A DNA stretch of 64,000 nt from Spirometra erinaceieuropaei. Lineage: Eukaryota; Platyhelminthes; Cestoda; Diphyllobothriidea; Diphyllobothriidae. Positions 33,485 to 45,360 of the stretch are shown in pieces; positions within the stretch are counted from its first letter, which is position 1; every line of letters starts with the position of its first letter. The translations under genes were made by a program, and so were the position numbers. Below the pieces are notes generated by a model, which saw only the letters and a list, made by a program, of their open reading frames with translations, did not search any database and was not told the DNA's origin. The DNA lies in the NCBI GenBank assembly GCA_902702965.1, contig CACRXP010000156.1, positions 974,750-1,038,749 of the forward strand. The letters run 5' to 3'.

Positions 33485-36029
33485 GTGAGTAGATAATGCA
33501 CTTAAGCTAGTACTCGTAACGTTATTAACTATGTCGAATGTTGTTCAAACTAGTTTCCTTTTAAAAGCCACTACTTCTAAGGCGTCTTGCGAAACGAATT
33601 CGGTTACACTTTGAATTTATCCTCCAATTTGGCTGTAAACTTTGTGATCATGACGTGTGTTGCTCCTGCTTGTGACTGAAGTTTTTCCCGCGCGGCTTCA
33701 GGCATTTGGCCTAAAAACATAAACAGTAAGCTTTGTCACCCCGCATTTCAGTGTTATCCACTTTCAGGAGTTTGCAGTACGCATCCCTAAAAGTAAACAT
33801 CGTGTGCTCTGGATCACTAAATAATTTTTTGTCTGGATATGATACTCAGACTGATTTGTCAACAATTCCCTGGCCTCGCAATTTGAAAAAAAATAAATTG
33901 ACGAAATTTTAAGTTTGGACGCTGTTCATCGACGGACGTATAGATATGGCAAAAATTGGGAACCAGAGCTACTGCAACTCCTCCCTGCAGGCACGCCGCT
34001 TACTTCGTAGTTTTAGATCCAGTGTTCGTTAGTCTGTGAATTAGAGAGCACGTGGTTTCAAATGTTTGAGCGAGCTTGTTTTTACATAAGTCGACCATTT
34101 TTGTCGGAATTTCAGTCTTAACATCATTAAGCCGTACAGTATCTTCCACGCCAGGAACAATGAAAAAATGAATACTTTCTTCGGTCAGTCGCCAAACTTT
34201 TTTGTCATACCATTCCGATTAACTGATCTGTTTGTTATCTGCGCCACTGTTTAGCACTTTCGCCCCTTTCTGTAGTTAGAGTTGCTTGGAAGAACGATCA
34301 TTTGCTTTAATACGAGTTGCCGATCACGAGTTGGGAATATTTGGGATGCCTGATACAAAGTGCGTATAAGTAAATTTCTCCTTTGTGGTAATGGTCACGA
34401 CGGTTCATCAGCATTGTGTCCTTTAAGCACTGAGGGCTCTGGGCAGATGGTTTTCATGTCGCCCGAGCTTTGGATCCGTGCACCAAAACCACCCGATTGC
34501 AAATGCTATAAACATATGCTTTTCCTTGTCTCACAGCAGTCTTGTAGACGCGGTAGCTGACGAACATTAACACGAGTTGTCCTTGTATTTGATATTCAGG
34601 AAGTCCACTGTCGTATGCATCTGTTGGATTGACACCCTATGCACAAACATCCAATCCTTGGCTACTGGGTACGCTGGAGTCTAATCTCGTGGGATTTTTT
34701 TTGTCAAGACATTGTACTGACAAGCAATGTCATTTCTCGTGCAACGAGGCCTTTTTCACATGCGCTCACATATAAGTTTGTAATTACGGCACACCGTTGG
34801 TACACAGCGCTCACGACTTAATATCGTAAAAATTGAAGTAGCATTACATGTGATCTTAGGTGCGGTGTTATGCCTTTGGCGAATCACCTGATAGCTGCCG
34901 CTTTATAAACAGAAGTTGCCCCGCCAAGATGTTCGAATTGTCCCCGCCCCTGAAATCATCTTGCCTCTATCTGACTCCCGTGTTCCATCCAGCTAATTCT
35001 TCCTGGATAATTGAATTTACGTAGGCCTCACAGCGCGATGGTTTAATCTGTCGCTCATGTTTGTGAGTTGTCGGCAGTTTTTTCTGTTTTTTTTTGAGTT
35101 TACCATGTAGGTGTTGGGCAGATCCTTGTTCGCACTTTGTCATGATCCCGGTGGTGTTTGCCCGTTTGGAAACATTTGCCCACCTGAAAAGCCGTTTCCT
35201 ATGACCGCGAAGTAGTTATTCTTCTCCTTGTTGCAACCGTGTGTTGTTCCTAGAACCTTTTATTTTCAACCTTCGGAATCTAGTAGGTTTGTGATAGCAA
35301 CACGCGCTCGTATAATGTTGTACATGTCTTGTGGCCAGTCTTGCTCTGGAATGAGAGAAATGTGTTCGTGAGATTACCGTGCTCTGTCTGACGACGAAGA
35401 CCGTCTGGCTCGAAGGGGCATCAGCAGCCTCAGTGTCTATTTTCCTGTTTTCGATCCCTTTAGTCAATTGCCAGAAAAGAATACTTTCTCTTCTTCGGTT
35501 TTGAAGTTTTTATGCTGTTTTGTCACTGTTTTTTTTCGCAGATAATAGCTTTGGTCGTATTTGTTGATTGATACATACATGCGTCCTCGTTGTCTAGAAA
35601 GTTAGCTTTATCATCAAAAACGTACAGCTAATAATACTCCTGACTAATCAGGGAAAAATTCACAAATGTTCTATTCTAACGTATTTTGCGGATGAGTACA
35701 CGTGCTGGGGTACTTTCAGCGATCAAACTGAAAAATTTTCATTGTGCATTTTTTTGCCTTTTTATTACTGATACATTTAGTCCAGTTGACAAAGAAACCA
35801 TTGATTTCTTCAATTTTGAGACCCTTTTTTTATCCCTGCTTACTTCGAGATACGTTACAAATTTGGTCTGTGAACATAGGTCTATTATTCAAACGAATGA
35901 CGCGCCACCTGTTCATTTTGCCAAGCACATCAAGTTAAAAGGAATCATAAGTGCATATTGTCATGTGCGGAAGTTAGATCTGACAGTTTGATCATCTTGA
36001 CAACGTGCACTGCGTGACGCACGGATTGG

Positions 36030-36180
36030 TGGACGCAGGACAGTGATTTGCTTGCTAGATAGTTTATGATGGTAATGGACTTTCACAGCACTCTCCTACC
36101 TCACTCACCTAGGCCCGGCGACAACACAGTTAAGACGACCGGAGACGGATTCAGGCGCGGTGGCTGGCAGCTCGTCTACG
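36030..36180 (+). repeat. Dispersed repeat B, copy 4
   Basis: Shows GGACAGTGATTTGCTTG, ACAGCACTCTCCTACC, a CCTAGGCCCGG block and GCGGTGGCTGGCAG, aligned with the copies at 10.74, 14.64 and 50.5 kb. Degenerate. Confidence 0.5.
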
Positions 36181-37676
36181 CACAATATACCAGGTTTTCG
36201 CAAAAAGGAGCGAATTGGGTCCCACGTGAATTAGAACATCATAAGAACCAGAGTAAGAAAAAGCCGTTTAGCCCGACTCAGTTCACCGGCCGCTCACCAC
36301 ACATACGCATAATTTACTGACCACATGGGCTCAGTTATCCCGTCGGTTAGCAACTTTCCAAATTCTGATTTTTGCGCTCCTTGCGGATTCAATTTCGTCA
36401 GATTTTTTATAGTAAAAAGTACACTGATGTGCCTTGGGGGCAGATTCCGTAGTGTCGGCTTCACTGTCTTCCCTCTCCCATACGCCAATCGACTATCCGA
36501 GGCTGCCAGCCAACTGCCGGTGGAATTGGGTGCAGTTCCTATCAGAACAATGGTAGCCCGTCTACCCGTGCTACCCATGATCTGGCGAGTAAGTCGTACA
36601 CCGGAGTACAGTAACGAACACGCGCCTACTTGCGTGAGAGGTTAATGATCTGAACTTCCAACGCTTGGCGTGGAGCGGATTTTTGGGACCTGTTAGACGA
36701 GGTTTACTGACGGGTTTGAACAGATTTTTATGTAAACGCACATGGCCTAATAGGCCAATGCGATGACTGAATGCCCCAGCACTGGTGCATCAGCCTCAGT
36801 ACGATGTATTCGCAAGTGACTGGTCGAGCCGATGCTTGATGGAACTGTGCGGTGGCAGAATGTGTTCGTAGCTGCTGTGTGGTGGTGATGGCGGTGAGGG
36901 CAGCAGCGGTGGGATGATCGACGGGCATCGGGAGTGTGTTGCTTAAATCATTTCATCACTCCACTCGTCGCGAGGACCGCCATTTGGCCCTATGCGAATC
37001 AATTTTGATTAATATCGAAAGATGCTGTGGATTTGGCCAGAAGTGCCCGACTGAGAACAACCTGGAACTGAGTAATATACATCAGCAGTATGAGTAGCAT
37101 CAAAGTCCTATATGTAACTATTTTCTTCCATCCTGTGACCGTCGCTGGGGTTGTACAGTTTGACATGTTCTATACATTCTTAAGCTGAATCAGTCCTTTC
37201 GTCTGCTGAAATTTAACTGCGTCCAAGTATATCCTTTCAGGTGAAGTAAGGAACCTGATAATCACAGCGCAATAGCGTTGTCCAGTACCCTCGCTTTTGT
37301 CTCAGCATTCATAGAAAGACTCCCAATGTTATTATTCTGTTTTATACCCTCCCATTGCCAGTCGCCCTTCAAATGGGTTTTGAATCCATTCATAGCGTCT
37401 TGGGTAAGCGAATTTCACCCCCTTCTGCCATGCCTGTGAACTATACAGCTAAATGTTTGTTAACAGTATGCCAGCCATTTCGCGATGTGCACTCCCCAGG
37501 TATATCGAGCCCCGTACTTCATTGGAAAGCAACCATAAAACCGATGGTTGCCAACTGCACCCCTACCACATACTTATTATCCTTAGGAAAAGAAATTCTT
37601 TGGGAAACAGCAAACTTGATTGTGTAAATTTTAGAGACTGGTTCCCCAGCTCTAGACTGAGTGTGACAAAAGGATT

Positions 37677-37800
37677 CTATGGTTGGTTAAGGTCATCTTC
37701 TCGGGATCTGTCCTTGACGATTTTGTATGTGGCATCTAAATCGATATGCCGGTTGATGCATGCCTCATCTGAGTGCATTGCCTCCGGGAATTCGCAGCCT
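37677..37800 (-). mobile_element. Penelope-like element scrap (end of GIY-YIG endonuclease)
   Basis: The minus strand gives EFPEAMHSDEACINRHIDLD followed by ATYKIVKD, almost identical to the plus-strand fragment at about 42.09 kb (EFLESMHSDEACINRHIDLD). On its upstream side it runs directly into the GAT/ATC microsatellite, which has replaced the rest of the element. Confidence 0.75.
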
Positions 37801-38210
<410 letters not shown>

Positions 38211-38341
38211 CACCGTTTCATCTTCCTAATATCTCTCAGGATGCCTGTTTTTCACTTATTATTCTGTAGCCTACCATAGCCTTTCCCGCCGGCTAGCCTA
38301 TCTACAGTTCATTATGATCCTGTCCCTCCTCTTTCCTTTAG

Positions 38342-38725
38342 GCTGCATCAAAGAAGCAAAAATACGAAAGGATTCACGAGAAAAAAGTGAGCACGCCGGT
38401 TGAGTCACTTTGTCGCGGTTTTCCGCCTGAATTTGCGCTTTACCTCACCCATTGCCGTAATCTACGCTTCGATGAGACGCCTAACTACGGTTTCCTGCGC
38501 AGCAACTTCCGTTCCCTATTTAAGGCCCTTGCCTTTAATTGGGACTTTGTTTTCGACTGGACTCTTCTTCGTCAGAAGGCCTCCGCCATTCTGCAGCATT
38601 CGAACGCTGTTGCACATAACCTGCCCGCCACTTCAGCCCAGCAAATTATGGCCCAGGGACCGAGCGTTGACGAGGGTGGTGGCATGTCTGCGCCGGATCG
38701 ACCTGGTTTTGCTGCTAAGATTTAG
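38342..38725 (+). CDS. CK1: Casein kinase I, C-terminal exon with stop
   Basis: Encodes [20 protein letters not shown], the remainder of the C-lobe ([33 protein letters not shown]) and a short Ser/Gly/Gln-containing tail ending GFAAKI before a TAG stop at 38,723-38,725. Starting after TTTAG at 38,342 continues the frame of WQGLR exactly. The basic KK cluster typical of CK1 is kept. With the proposed first exon the protein is 360 residues, a normal CK1 alpha-like length, with no long delta/epsilon regulatory tail. Confidence 0.94.
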   Translation, partial: AASKKQKYERIHEKKVSTPVESLCRGFPPEFALYLTHCRNLRFDETPNYGFLRSNFRSLFKALAFNWDFVFDWTLLRQKASAILQHSNAVAHNLPATSAQQIMAQGPSVDEGGGMSAPDRPGFAAKI

Positions 38726-39400
38726 TCGTTCCCGCTCCCCTCCCGCCCTCTTTGATTGTGTGCGCGTTTCTAAACGTCCGAGCACAATGCTACGCCCATT
38801 TTCCGCTATCCTGGCTGTCTTGCAGCCACCGGCAAGATGCCTTTTCCCCCTCTCCTAGTACACCTACTAGCAATCTCAATCACGCATGCACGTCCTTCTA
38901 TTTTTTGTTCTCTTGAGGCCGTTTTCCCTTCTCTGGCGTGCCACATCTCTCTTGGTTATATTAGAAAAAACTGTCCTGCTGTGTTGTTTCCCTTTCGGCC
39001 CATGTGTGCGCCTGATACTGCGGTCCGAGTTCCTCTGGTTTGTTTGCGCACCGCCGCCCACGCAGACACTCGACGTGAATCTACTAGTGCCCTTAAACAC
39101 AGCACACAAAACCCATGTCTTTCCTTACACGCACGTACGCACACTCGGAGAGTTTAGCTGTGCTCCTGCTATCTCTGTTTACTCTATGTATGCGTGCATG
39201 AATGAATGTATACGTATACACGCACAAAATTGTGGAAGGCTGGCGTTTTCTGGATTTTGCACGCGTACCCACGCGCACGTAGTGCCTTGTATATCCATTT
39301 GTTTTCTTTATGCCGGTTTCTTCCTCTTGCACAGGCATGCTGCTATCAAAGCCTTTCGTGGATGCGCCTACTTTCTGCGCTCGAGGTAGACTGGGCGTCA
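38726..39400 (+). other. Region downstream of CK1 (3' UTR and flank)
   Basis: CT-rich sequence with CA-rich patches. I found no AATAAA signal. Long open frames here (for example 38,886-39,389) are overlapping and low in complexity, with no recognisable domain. Confidence 0.6.
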
Positions 39401-39588
39401 CAGACTAAGTGGGAGGGCACTCATTTAAGTGACCACCTATTTGACGTTCGTGCAGTCCTTCCTTTAGCGGTTCGCAATCTGCCTCATCTGCTCCCAAATC
39501 TGGGGTTGCGTAAGACTGGTCGATGACAGCCAACAAGTCAAAAATGGCTATCTCGGTCTTTCTTGTCTTTGTATATATATATATATTA
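39400..39588 (+). repeat. tRNA-derived SINE (family A), plus-oriented degenerate copy
   Basis: Plus-strand blocks GGTTCGCAATCTG (eroded B box), GGGGTTGCGTAAGACTGG, AAAATGGC and TCTTGTCTTTG match the family read in its own 5'-3' direction. It ends in a TA run (39,571-39,586) and abuts the oppositely oriented tandem array. Confidence 0.6.
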
Positions 39589-39590
39589 TG

Positions 39591-40627
39591 ATAGTGGGCG
39601 CTCACCGATCAGGTTACGGAACATGCTCGTTCCGTTGTGCCTTGGGGCTCATACTTAAACCCTCGCAGGCAGTCGCACAGCGACTAGTGATATATGTTGG
39701 AAAGGTAATACCGACAAAGACAAGGGAGACCGGAATGGCCATTTCTAGCTTATTAGCCGTCATCAGCCAGTCATACCCAATCCAAAGTGTGGATCACTTG
39801 AGATTCGAACCCGGGATCTTTGGTCATGGAGTTGAACGCTCTACCATTGAGCCACGGGCCCGTTGTCCTGTCGGTTGTGATCGGGAATATTAATTATGAT
39901 AGTGGGCGCTCACCGATCAGGTTACGGAACATGCTCGTTCCGTTGTGCCTTGGGGCTCATACTTAAACCCTCGCAGGCAGTCGCACAGCGACTAGTGATA
40001 TATGTTGGAAAGGTAATACCGACAAAGACAAGGGAGACCGGAATGGCCATTTCTGGCTTATTAGCCGTCATCAGCCAGTCATACCCAACCCCAAGTGTGG
40101 ATCACTTGAGATTCGAACCCGGGATCTTTGGTCATGGAGTTGAACGCTCTACCATTGAGCCACGGGCCCGTTGTCCTGTCGGTTGTGATCGGGAATATTA
40201 ATTATGATAGTGGGCGCTCACCGATCAGGTTACGGAACATGCTCGTTCCGTTGTGCCTTGGGGCTCATACTTAAACCCTCGCAGGCAGTCGCACAGCGAC
40301 TAGTGATATATGTTGGAAAGGTAATACCGACAAAGACAAGGGAGACCGGAATGGCCATTTCTGGCTTATTAGCCGTCATCAGCCAGTCATACCCAACCCC
40401 AAGTGTGGATCACTTGAGATTCGAACCCGGGATCTTTGGTCATGGAGTTGAACGCTCTACCATTGAGCCACGGGCCCGTTGTCCTGTCGGTTGTGATCGG
40501 GAATATTAATTATGATAGTGGGCGCTCACCGATCAGGTTACGGAACATGCTCGTTCCGTTGTGCCTTGGGGCTCATACTTAAACCCTCGCAGGCAGTCGC
40601 ACAGCGACTAGTGATATATGTTGGAAA
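39591..40627 (-). repeat. Tandem array of tRNA-derived SINE units, 308 bp x 3.4
   Basis: Units start at 39,591, 39,899, 40,207 and 40,515 (exactly 308 bp apart); the fourth is cut off at 40,627. Units 2 and 3 appear identical, and unit 1 differs at only a few bases. On the minus strand each full unit begins with a tRNA-like head: A box TGGCTCAATGGTAGAGC and B box GGGTTCGAATCTC, an internal RNA polymerase III promoter. A body follows that recurs elsewhere in this window. The acceptor stem does not close, so these are SINE heads and not tRNA genes. A 101-codon plus-strand frame repeats in each unit but is a by-product. Confidence 0.9.
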
Positions 40628-40628
40628 N
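40628..40628. other. Single undetermined base at a junction
   Basis: One N lies exactly between the truncated fourth SINE unit and the start of a 217-bp inverted-repeat element. It may mark a joined assembly gap. Confidence 0.95.
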
Positions 40629-40845
40629 ACCACGTAATGCCCATTCTACAAACAAGTAGAACGCTGGGGGTCCCACTGAAGAGCCGAACCCCTCGCCGCT
40701 GTGTCACGCAGCGGCAGAATATCGGCGAAACACGTGTCTGGGCTTTTAGCAAGTATCTATGTCGGGAGTACGGTATAATACCTTTACCATATGGAATTCA
40801 TACTACTCGTAGTACTACTTGTTTGTAGAATGGGCATTACGTGGT
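40629..40845. mobile_element. 217-bp element with perfect 31-bp inverted ends (MITE-like)
   Basis: 40,629-40,659 (starts ACCACGTAATGCCC) is the exact reverse complement of 40,815-40,845 (ends GGGCATTACGTGGT). The 155-bp interior has no coding capacity. A non-autonomous DNA transposon is the simplest reading. A target duplication cannot be judged because the left flank is an N. An assembly artefact at the gap is the alternative. Confidence 0.65.
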
Positions 40846-40986
40846 TATTCGCAGTAGTTGATTGTCTTCGACTCAAATTTTCATTGAAATTTCGGTTCTG
40901 ACCCTAAAAAGTCATGTCCCGGAGATTTAACTCCAAGTCCTGCACTGATTAATTTCTGAAATTATTCACCTGATATATATATATAT

Positions 40987-41232
40987 AGCAGCGAGGAGGA
41001 ACGACAGAGAATGCGGGTAGATTGATAGAGTACTGTTTCGGGCTTATTCTGCCTTCATTCAGCCAATCATAACCCTGACCACCAGCAGCTGAGACCAGAA
41101 ACACAAACATGCGCACAGACGCACCTGGCGCAGTCGGTCCACCACTGAGGCCTACCAGATGGGTCATAAGCACTTCATCGAACCGAAGTTCATCAGTGCC
41201 TCGCCACCTGTCATTCTCTGTCGCTGCAGATC
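40987..41232 (+). repeat. Repeat C, copy 1 of a direct pair
   Basis: About 246 bp starting AGCAGCGAGGAGG and ending CGCTGCAGATC, repeated at 41,361-41,609 with roughly 95% identity by eye. It is preceded by a TA run (40,974-40,986). No coding signal. Confidence 0.85.
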
Positions 41233-41360
41233 GGGTATTTATCAATCAGGAATGGGCGCACACCGATCTATTGGCTTCACAAAGCAAACAAGCTCCGTAT
41301 GTGTGGCAAAGGTCACGAACAGGCAACCAATTACCAGGCCGAAGTCGGCCAAGTAATAAT

Positions 41361-41609
41361 AGCAGCGAGGAGGGACGACAGAGAATGCGGGTAGATTGAT
41401 ACAGCACTGTTTCGGGCTTATTCTGCCTTCATTCAGCCAATCATAACCCTGACCACCACCAGCAGCTGAGACCAGAAACACAGACATGCGCACAGACGCA
41501 CTTGGCGCAGTTGGTCTACCACTGAGGCCTACAAGATGGATCATAAGCACTTCATCGAACCGAAGTTCATCAGTGCCTCGCCACATGTCATTGTCTGTCG
41601 CTGCAGATC
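41361..41609 (+). repeat. Repeat C, copy 2 of a direct pair
   Basis: Second direct copy, 249 bp; it carries one extra CCA in the ACCACCACCAGCAG stretch. The 128 bp between the copies are unique. Confidence 0.85.
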
Positions 41610-41754
41610 CCATCTCCTCTTGTGGGAGAAGGGATGGTTACTCTCAAAATGTAGGATGACCTCAGACTATCTTTAAGGAGAAAGGTATGGCGAAAAATAC
41701 GGCCACCCTAGGCACCAAAACCATTCACCTGGTGGACTCTCCCATACGTGAAAA

Positions 41755-42265
41755 ATGTATCTGAGCTCGTTGAAAGACAGCTGAAAAAGCATTAGATACA
41801 AGTAGCGCACCAACTTACAAGCACCTTGCGTACACAGCTTGTACACCCTAAGGACAGGATTGGCTATCTTGATATAAAAACGTCTTGTCTGCAAAATACC
41901 ATGTTCCAGTTTTGATGCCGTCTATTGTGGCCAAACTGGGAAATCCGCCCCTATCGCATACATGAGCATCAGTTAGCGATGAAGGGACGAGATCACCTAT
42001 CCCAGGTGGCTATGCACACACTGGACATAAAGTTGCATGGGAGAACATTCGCATTTTTGGCGCCTGCCCAATAAGGGAAGGCCGCGAATTCCTGGAGTCA
42101 ATGCACTCAGATGAGGCATGCATCAATCGGCATATCGATTTAGATGTCACATATAAAATTCTCAAGGACAAATGGAAGCGAGCGCAGCCAATGAGGATGG
42201 GATGACTTAATACCACTGACGCACATTGGCGCAGACTTCGGCCATCCGTAGAATCACTTGTTCGA
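41755..42265 (+). mobile_element. Penelope-like element fragment with GIY-YIG endonuclease
   Basis: Plus-strand frames give SELVERQLKKH, RTQLVHPKDRIGYLDIKT, a YCGQT-type block around 41,930, RIHEHQLAMKGRDHLSQVAM and EFLESMHSDEACINRHIDLD then KILKDKW. This is the C-terminal end of a Penelope-like element, the same family as the fragment at 4.81-5.24 kb. Frameshifts and stops interrupt it. Confidence 0.8.
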
Positions 42266-42420
42266 CATGGTTGAATAGTTAACTGTGCATCAAGAGGCAT
42301 GCCGATTTAGATGCCACGTAATATGCTTAGGGACAAATGGAGACGTACGCAGCCAATCTCGAACTCGCGGGTGAATGTTTTGGACACATATTGGCATGAA
42401 CTTCAAGCAACCGAATAATC
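42266..42420 (+). mobile_element. Second Penelope-like 3' end directly behind the first
   Basis: The plus strand again reads the element's last residues (HADLDAT, then KWRRTQ-type sequence) right after the previous copy's end, so two 3' ends lie in tandem. Confidence 0.6.
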
Positions 42421-42429
42421 TTTTGTTCG

Positions 42430-45360
42430 GCACCGTTAAAAGTTAAGTGCCGTTGTACACTGTCAATGTGTCCGACGACGAACTGCGAAACAAGTTTCAA
42501 AGATGTGCAAACTAAGCTTTGTTTCATTCCCAAATAACTTGGTCTATTCCTACTTGAATTTCAGTGGATGCCCATACTTCCTTATATGTAGGCTTTGTAA
42601 ATCGTGACTCCTTCGCCATCCGAATGAATGAATTTATTCAGATGGCTTCTTATTTATGTGGCCAAATGCGTTAGCATGTTCATTAGCTGGAGATACCATA
42701 CCACATTCTTTGTTAAAGCAGCCTTATCGATTGTATCTCTTTTTAAGTACGATTGTGGTATTTTTAATAACGATTGGCTAGTTTTGGCACCGTATGCGGA
42801 GACATCAAAAATACGCATGTGGATTTATAGTGTGCCTTTTGGAAGCCCTTTTCACATATGCGCATGTCGGCGACTGACATATGGGGTGGCTGTGACAGTG
42901 TTGGCCGTGTAAAATGTGTTCAGAAACAAACGCTCCGCAACCTTAAACACCTTTTTTCCCTCCGTAAAAGACTGTAACCGCCAGAATTTCGAATGACAAT
43001 TGAGAATGAGGCTGTCTCTCACAAGCTTTTTGACGAGTTAAAAACAGATTTTCAAACGGTGAAACGCCCTTAACTTGTTGTTGATTGGTCACAATTCTAA
43101 TTAGTCAGTTTACTGATTACGTTTAACGGGCATTCGTCTGGGGGAAATGATAATATTTCAATTTGTAATTTTCTTTTGTGCCGAGGTCTAGTATTTAAAG
43201 AATCGCATGGTTTGCACACCAGTGCCAAATTTCGTCCGAGGGTACAAAAGTGCGATGATAGTTGGTTACCTAAGGATTTTTGGAATTTAACTGATCGGAA
43301 GCATCTTGTTTAACTTACAGATATTTTTTGTAAGATCTGCCATTCAGAAACACAATTTAACCAGCGTTGTTGACAAGTTGGTTTTCTTAATTTTATTAAT
43401 TTAACCTGCATTATCGAGAAAGTATCACGAAAAAATCTCCTGGAAATTATTAAACTTAAAAGAACTAAGCCACGGCCCGAACCTGCCTCTTAAAAATACC
43501 CAAATGACAGCATAACAGAATCCAAAAACATATTGAAAGATGCTCCCCGTCAGTGTCTACTCCTTTACTACATCTCGTTGTTTTCTGCGCTTATGTTATG
43601 AAACTGATTACTTTGTCAACTCTCGCCAGAGCCTTAAGGATTATTTTTCAAATTTACTGATCATCTTTTTAGCTCAGAGTCCTAAAACCTCGCAACCATG
43701 CTGACAAAACTTGATTTTTTTCATTGCTACAGTCAGATAGTTGATTTTTACATTTACCAGGCCAGTGTGGTGTTCACGAATTTTTCGCGGTGGGGCCGTT
43801 TTTGTTGGAATGTTGAATGGTAGTGAGCAACAGACTGTGTACAGTTGAAAGGTGTTACAGCGCCGGGAAAAGTCGAAATATTTTGTGTAAACTTCGCAGT
43901 TAGTGTAGTCCTGTAGGAACAGGATCGATTACGTTGATAGTTGTGGCGCTCAGTTTCCAAAAACGAATTCATGAAGTGCACTCCTTTGCCAATCATATGA
44001 ACGCGCTCCGTTAGGTAATTAGGCTAGTGGAACGAGCATAAGTTAATCACATGCGAGTGTCATTCTTTAAAACAAGCCAATGAATGTTCAAAAAATAGCG
44101 TTGGTTTGAAATTCAGAACCTGCAAAATATCTGACTTGGAGAACGTCAGTTTCTTCTCGAGACTGTAAGAAATCAGCAAATGTTTTCAGAGAGTTCTCCC
44201 AAACTGACTTTTCTACATCTAACTAAGCCTTATTCATCATGTTATTTAACGTGAATTATAAGTCGACCTCTTGGTGCTTTCCTACAATTGTTGACAAACT
44301 TTTGATGTTCAGGGCAAAGTAATAAAAAAGTATTTCGGTGAAATCTGATAGCTTAAACTCTCTGCATTTGTAAAGTCGTCGGAAAACACTAAAAGGTTTG
44401 ATTTTTGGGATCGCACATATGTCATATGCTGCATGCCAGACCGCAAAGGTATCAGTAGAACAATAAATGTCTTGCCTTTCTGCTCGTACTCTCACTGCCG
44501 ACTTCCATTCTGCTTGCTCTGGGACGTCGAGCAAATGGATGTGCGACGACTTTTATGCTAACAGGTTGCGATCTACCACGACGGAAACTGACTGAGGACG
44601 AGGGCATTGGTAGAACTTCGGTTTGTGGGTGCTGCTTAAGCGTCGGTTAAATTTCGAATGTGGATCATCGGCTCACTGCATGTGTACATGCTTGTGTTTT
44701 CATTTCTACCGACTGAAGTGGACATGGAGGAAGCGAAACCGATTACGTCTATACCTGCACTGCCTTTGGTTATCAGCTTTAGTTTAACCTAAAGATTTCA
44801 GATTATCACTGAAAGTTTCCTGGTTTGAATGAAATTAATTTTGAAAGGTACTTATATAAATACACTAGAAAATTACTGCGTTGTGAAGATCGAGATAAGC
44901 CTAGCTCAGTCTAGTATTGAAATATATGCAGCGTTTACTGTATTGCATCATCCAAATGGATAATGCTTTAATTTTTAACAGAAAAACGTCAAATTAAAGA
45001 TATTGAACTTCTATTTTTGCAGTTTTCCCGTTTCCCTTAAGCCTCCTGTAGAAAGACATTTCCATCCGTAGGCACCAAAGCAATATTTAAAAATGTGCTT
45101 GACGTATTATGTTTTGCGATATTCTGGGATGTTTCAAACCTGATTAAATATTCTTTTTGCTATGTTTGAATCCATCCTGTTGTCCTGTTTCAGACCTTCC
45201 AATGTGTTAAACTTGTCAAAAGTCTCCTCCATTTCCTTATAATGATGAAAGGCTGTGTTCAGCTTAAGCTGATCATAGCATTCCTCCCTACCCTTCTCTT
45301 GCTAATTGATGCCGGCAGCCATTTTGGCCAGTCCATAGACTATGAAGTACTACGAGAAAG
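42430..45360. other. No gene identified, 2.9 kb
   Basis: AT-rich sequence with scattered short frames lacking motifs. I see no repeat shared with the rest of the window. Confidence 0.6.

Noticed and set aside
38886..39389. 167-codon plus-strand frame after CK1
   Set aside because: Overlaps other frames, is compositionally biased (CT/CA-rich sequence) and shows no domain; likely 3' UTR or flank.
39790..39870. A tRNA gene on the minus strand
   Set aside because: A and B boxes are present, but the acceptor stem does not pair and the sequence continues into a repeated body, so it is a SINE head.
39588..40509. Three identical 101-residue plus-strand frames
   Set aside because: They are by-products of the tandem SINE units; the functional-looking signals (A and B boxes) are on the other strand and non-coding.
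39591..40627. A CRISPR-like or satellite array
   Set aside because: The units are 308 bp and contiguous with no spacers, and the genome is clearly eukaryotic.
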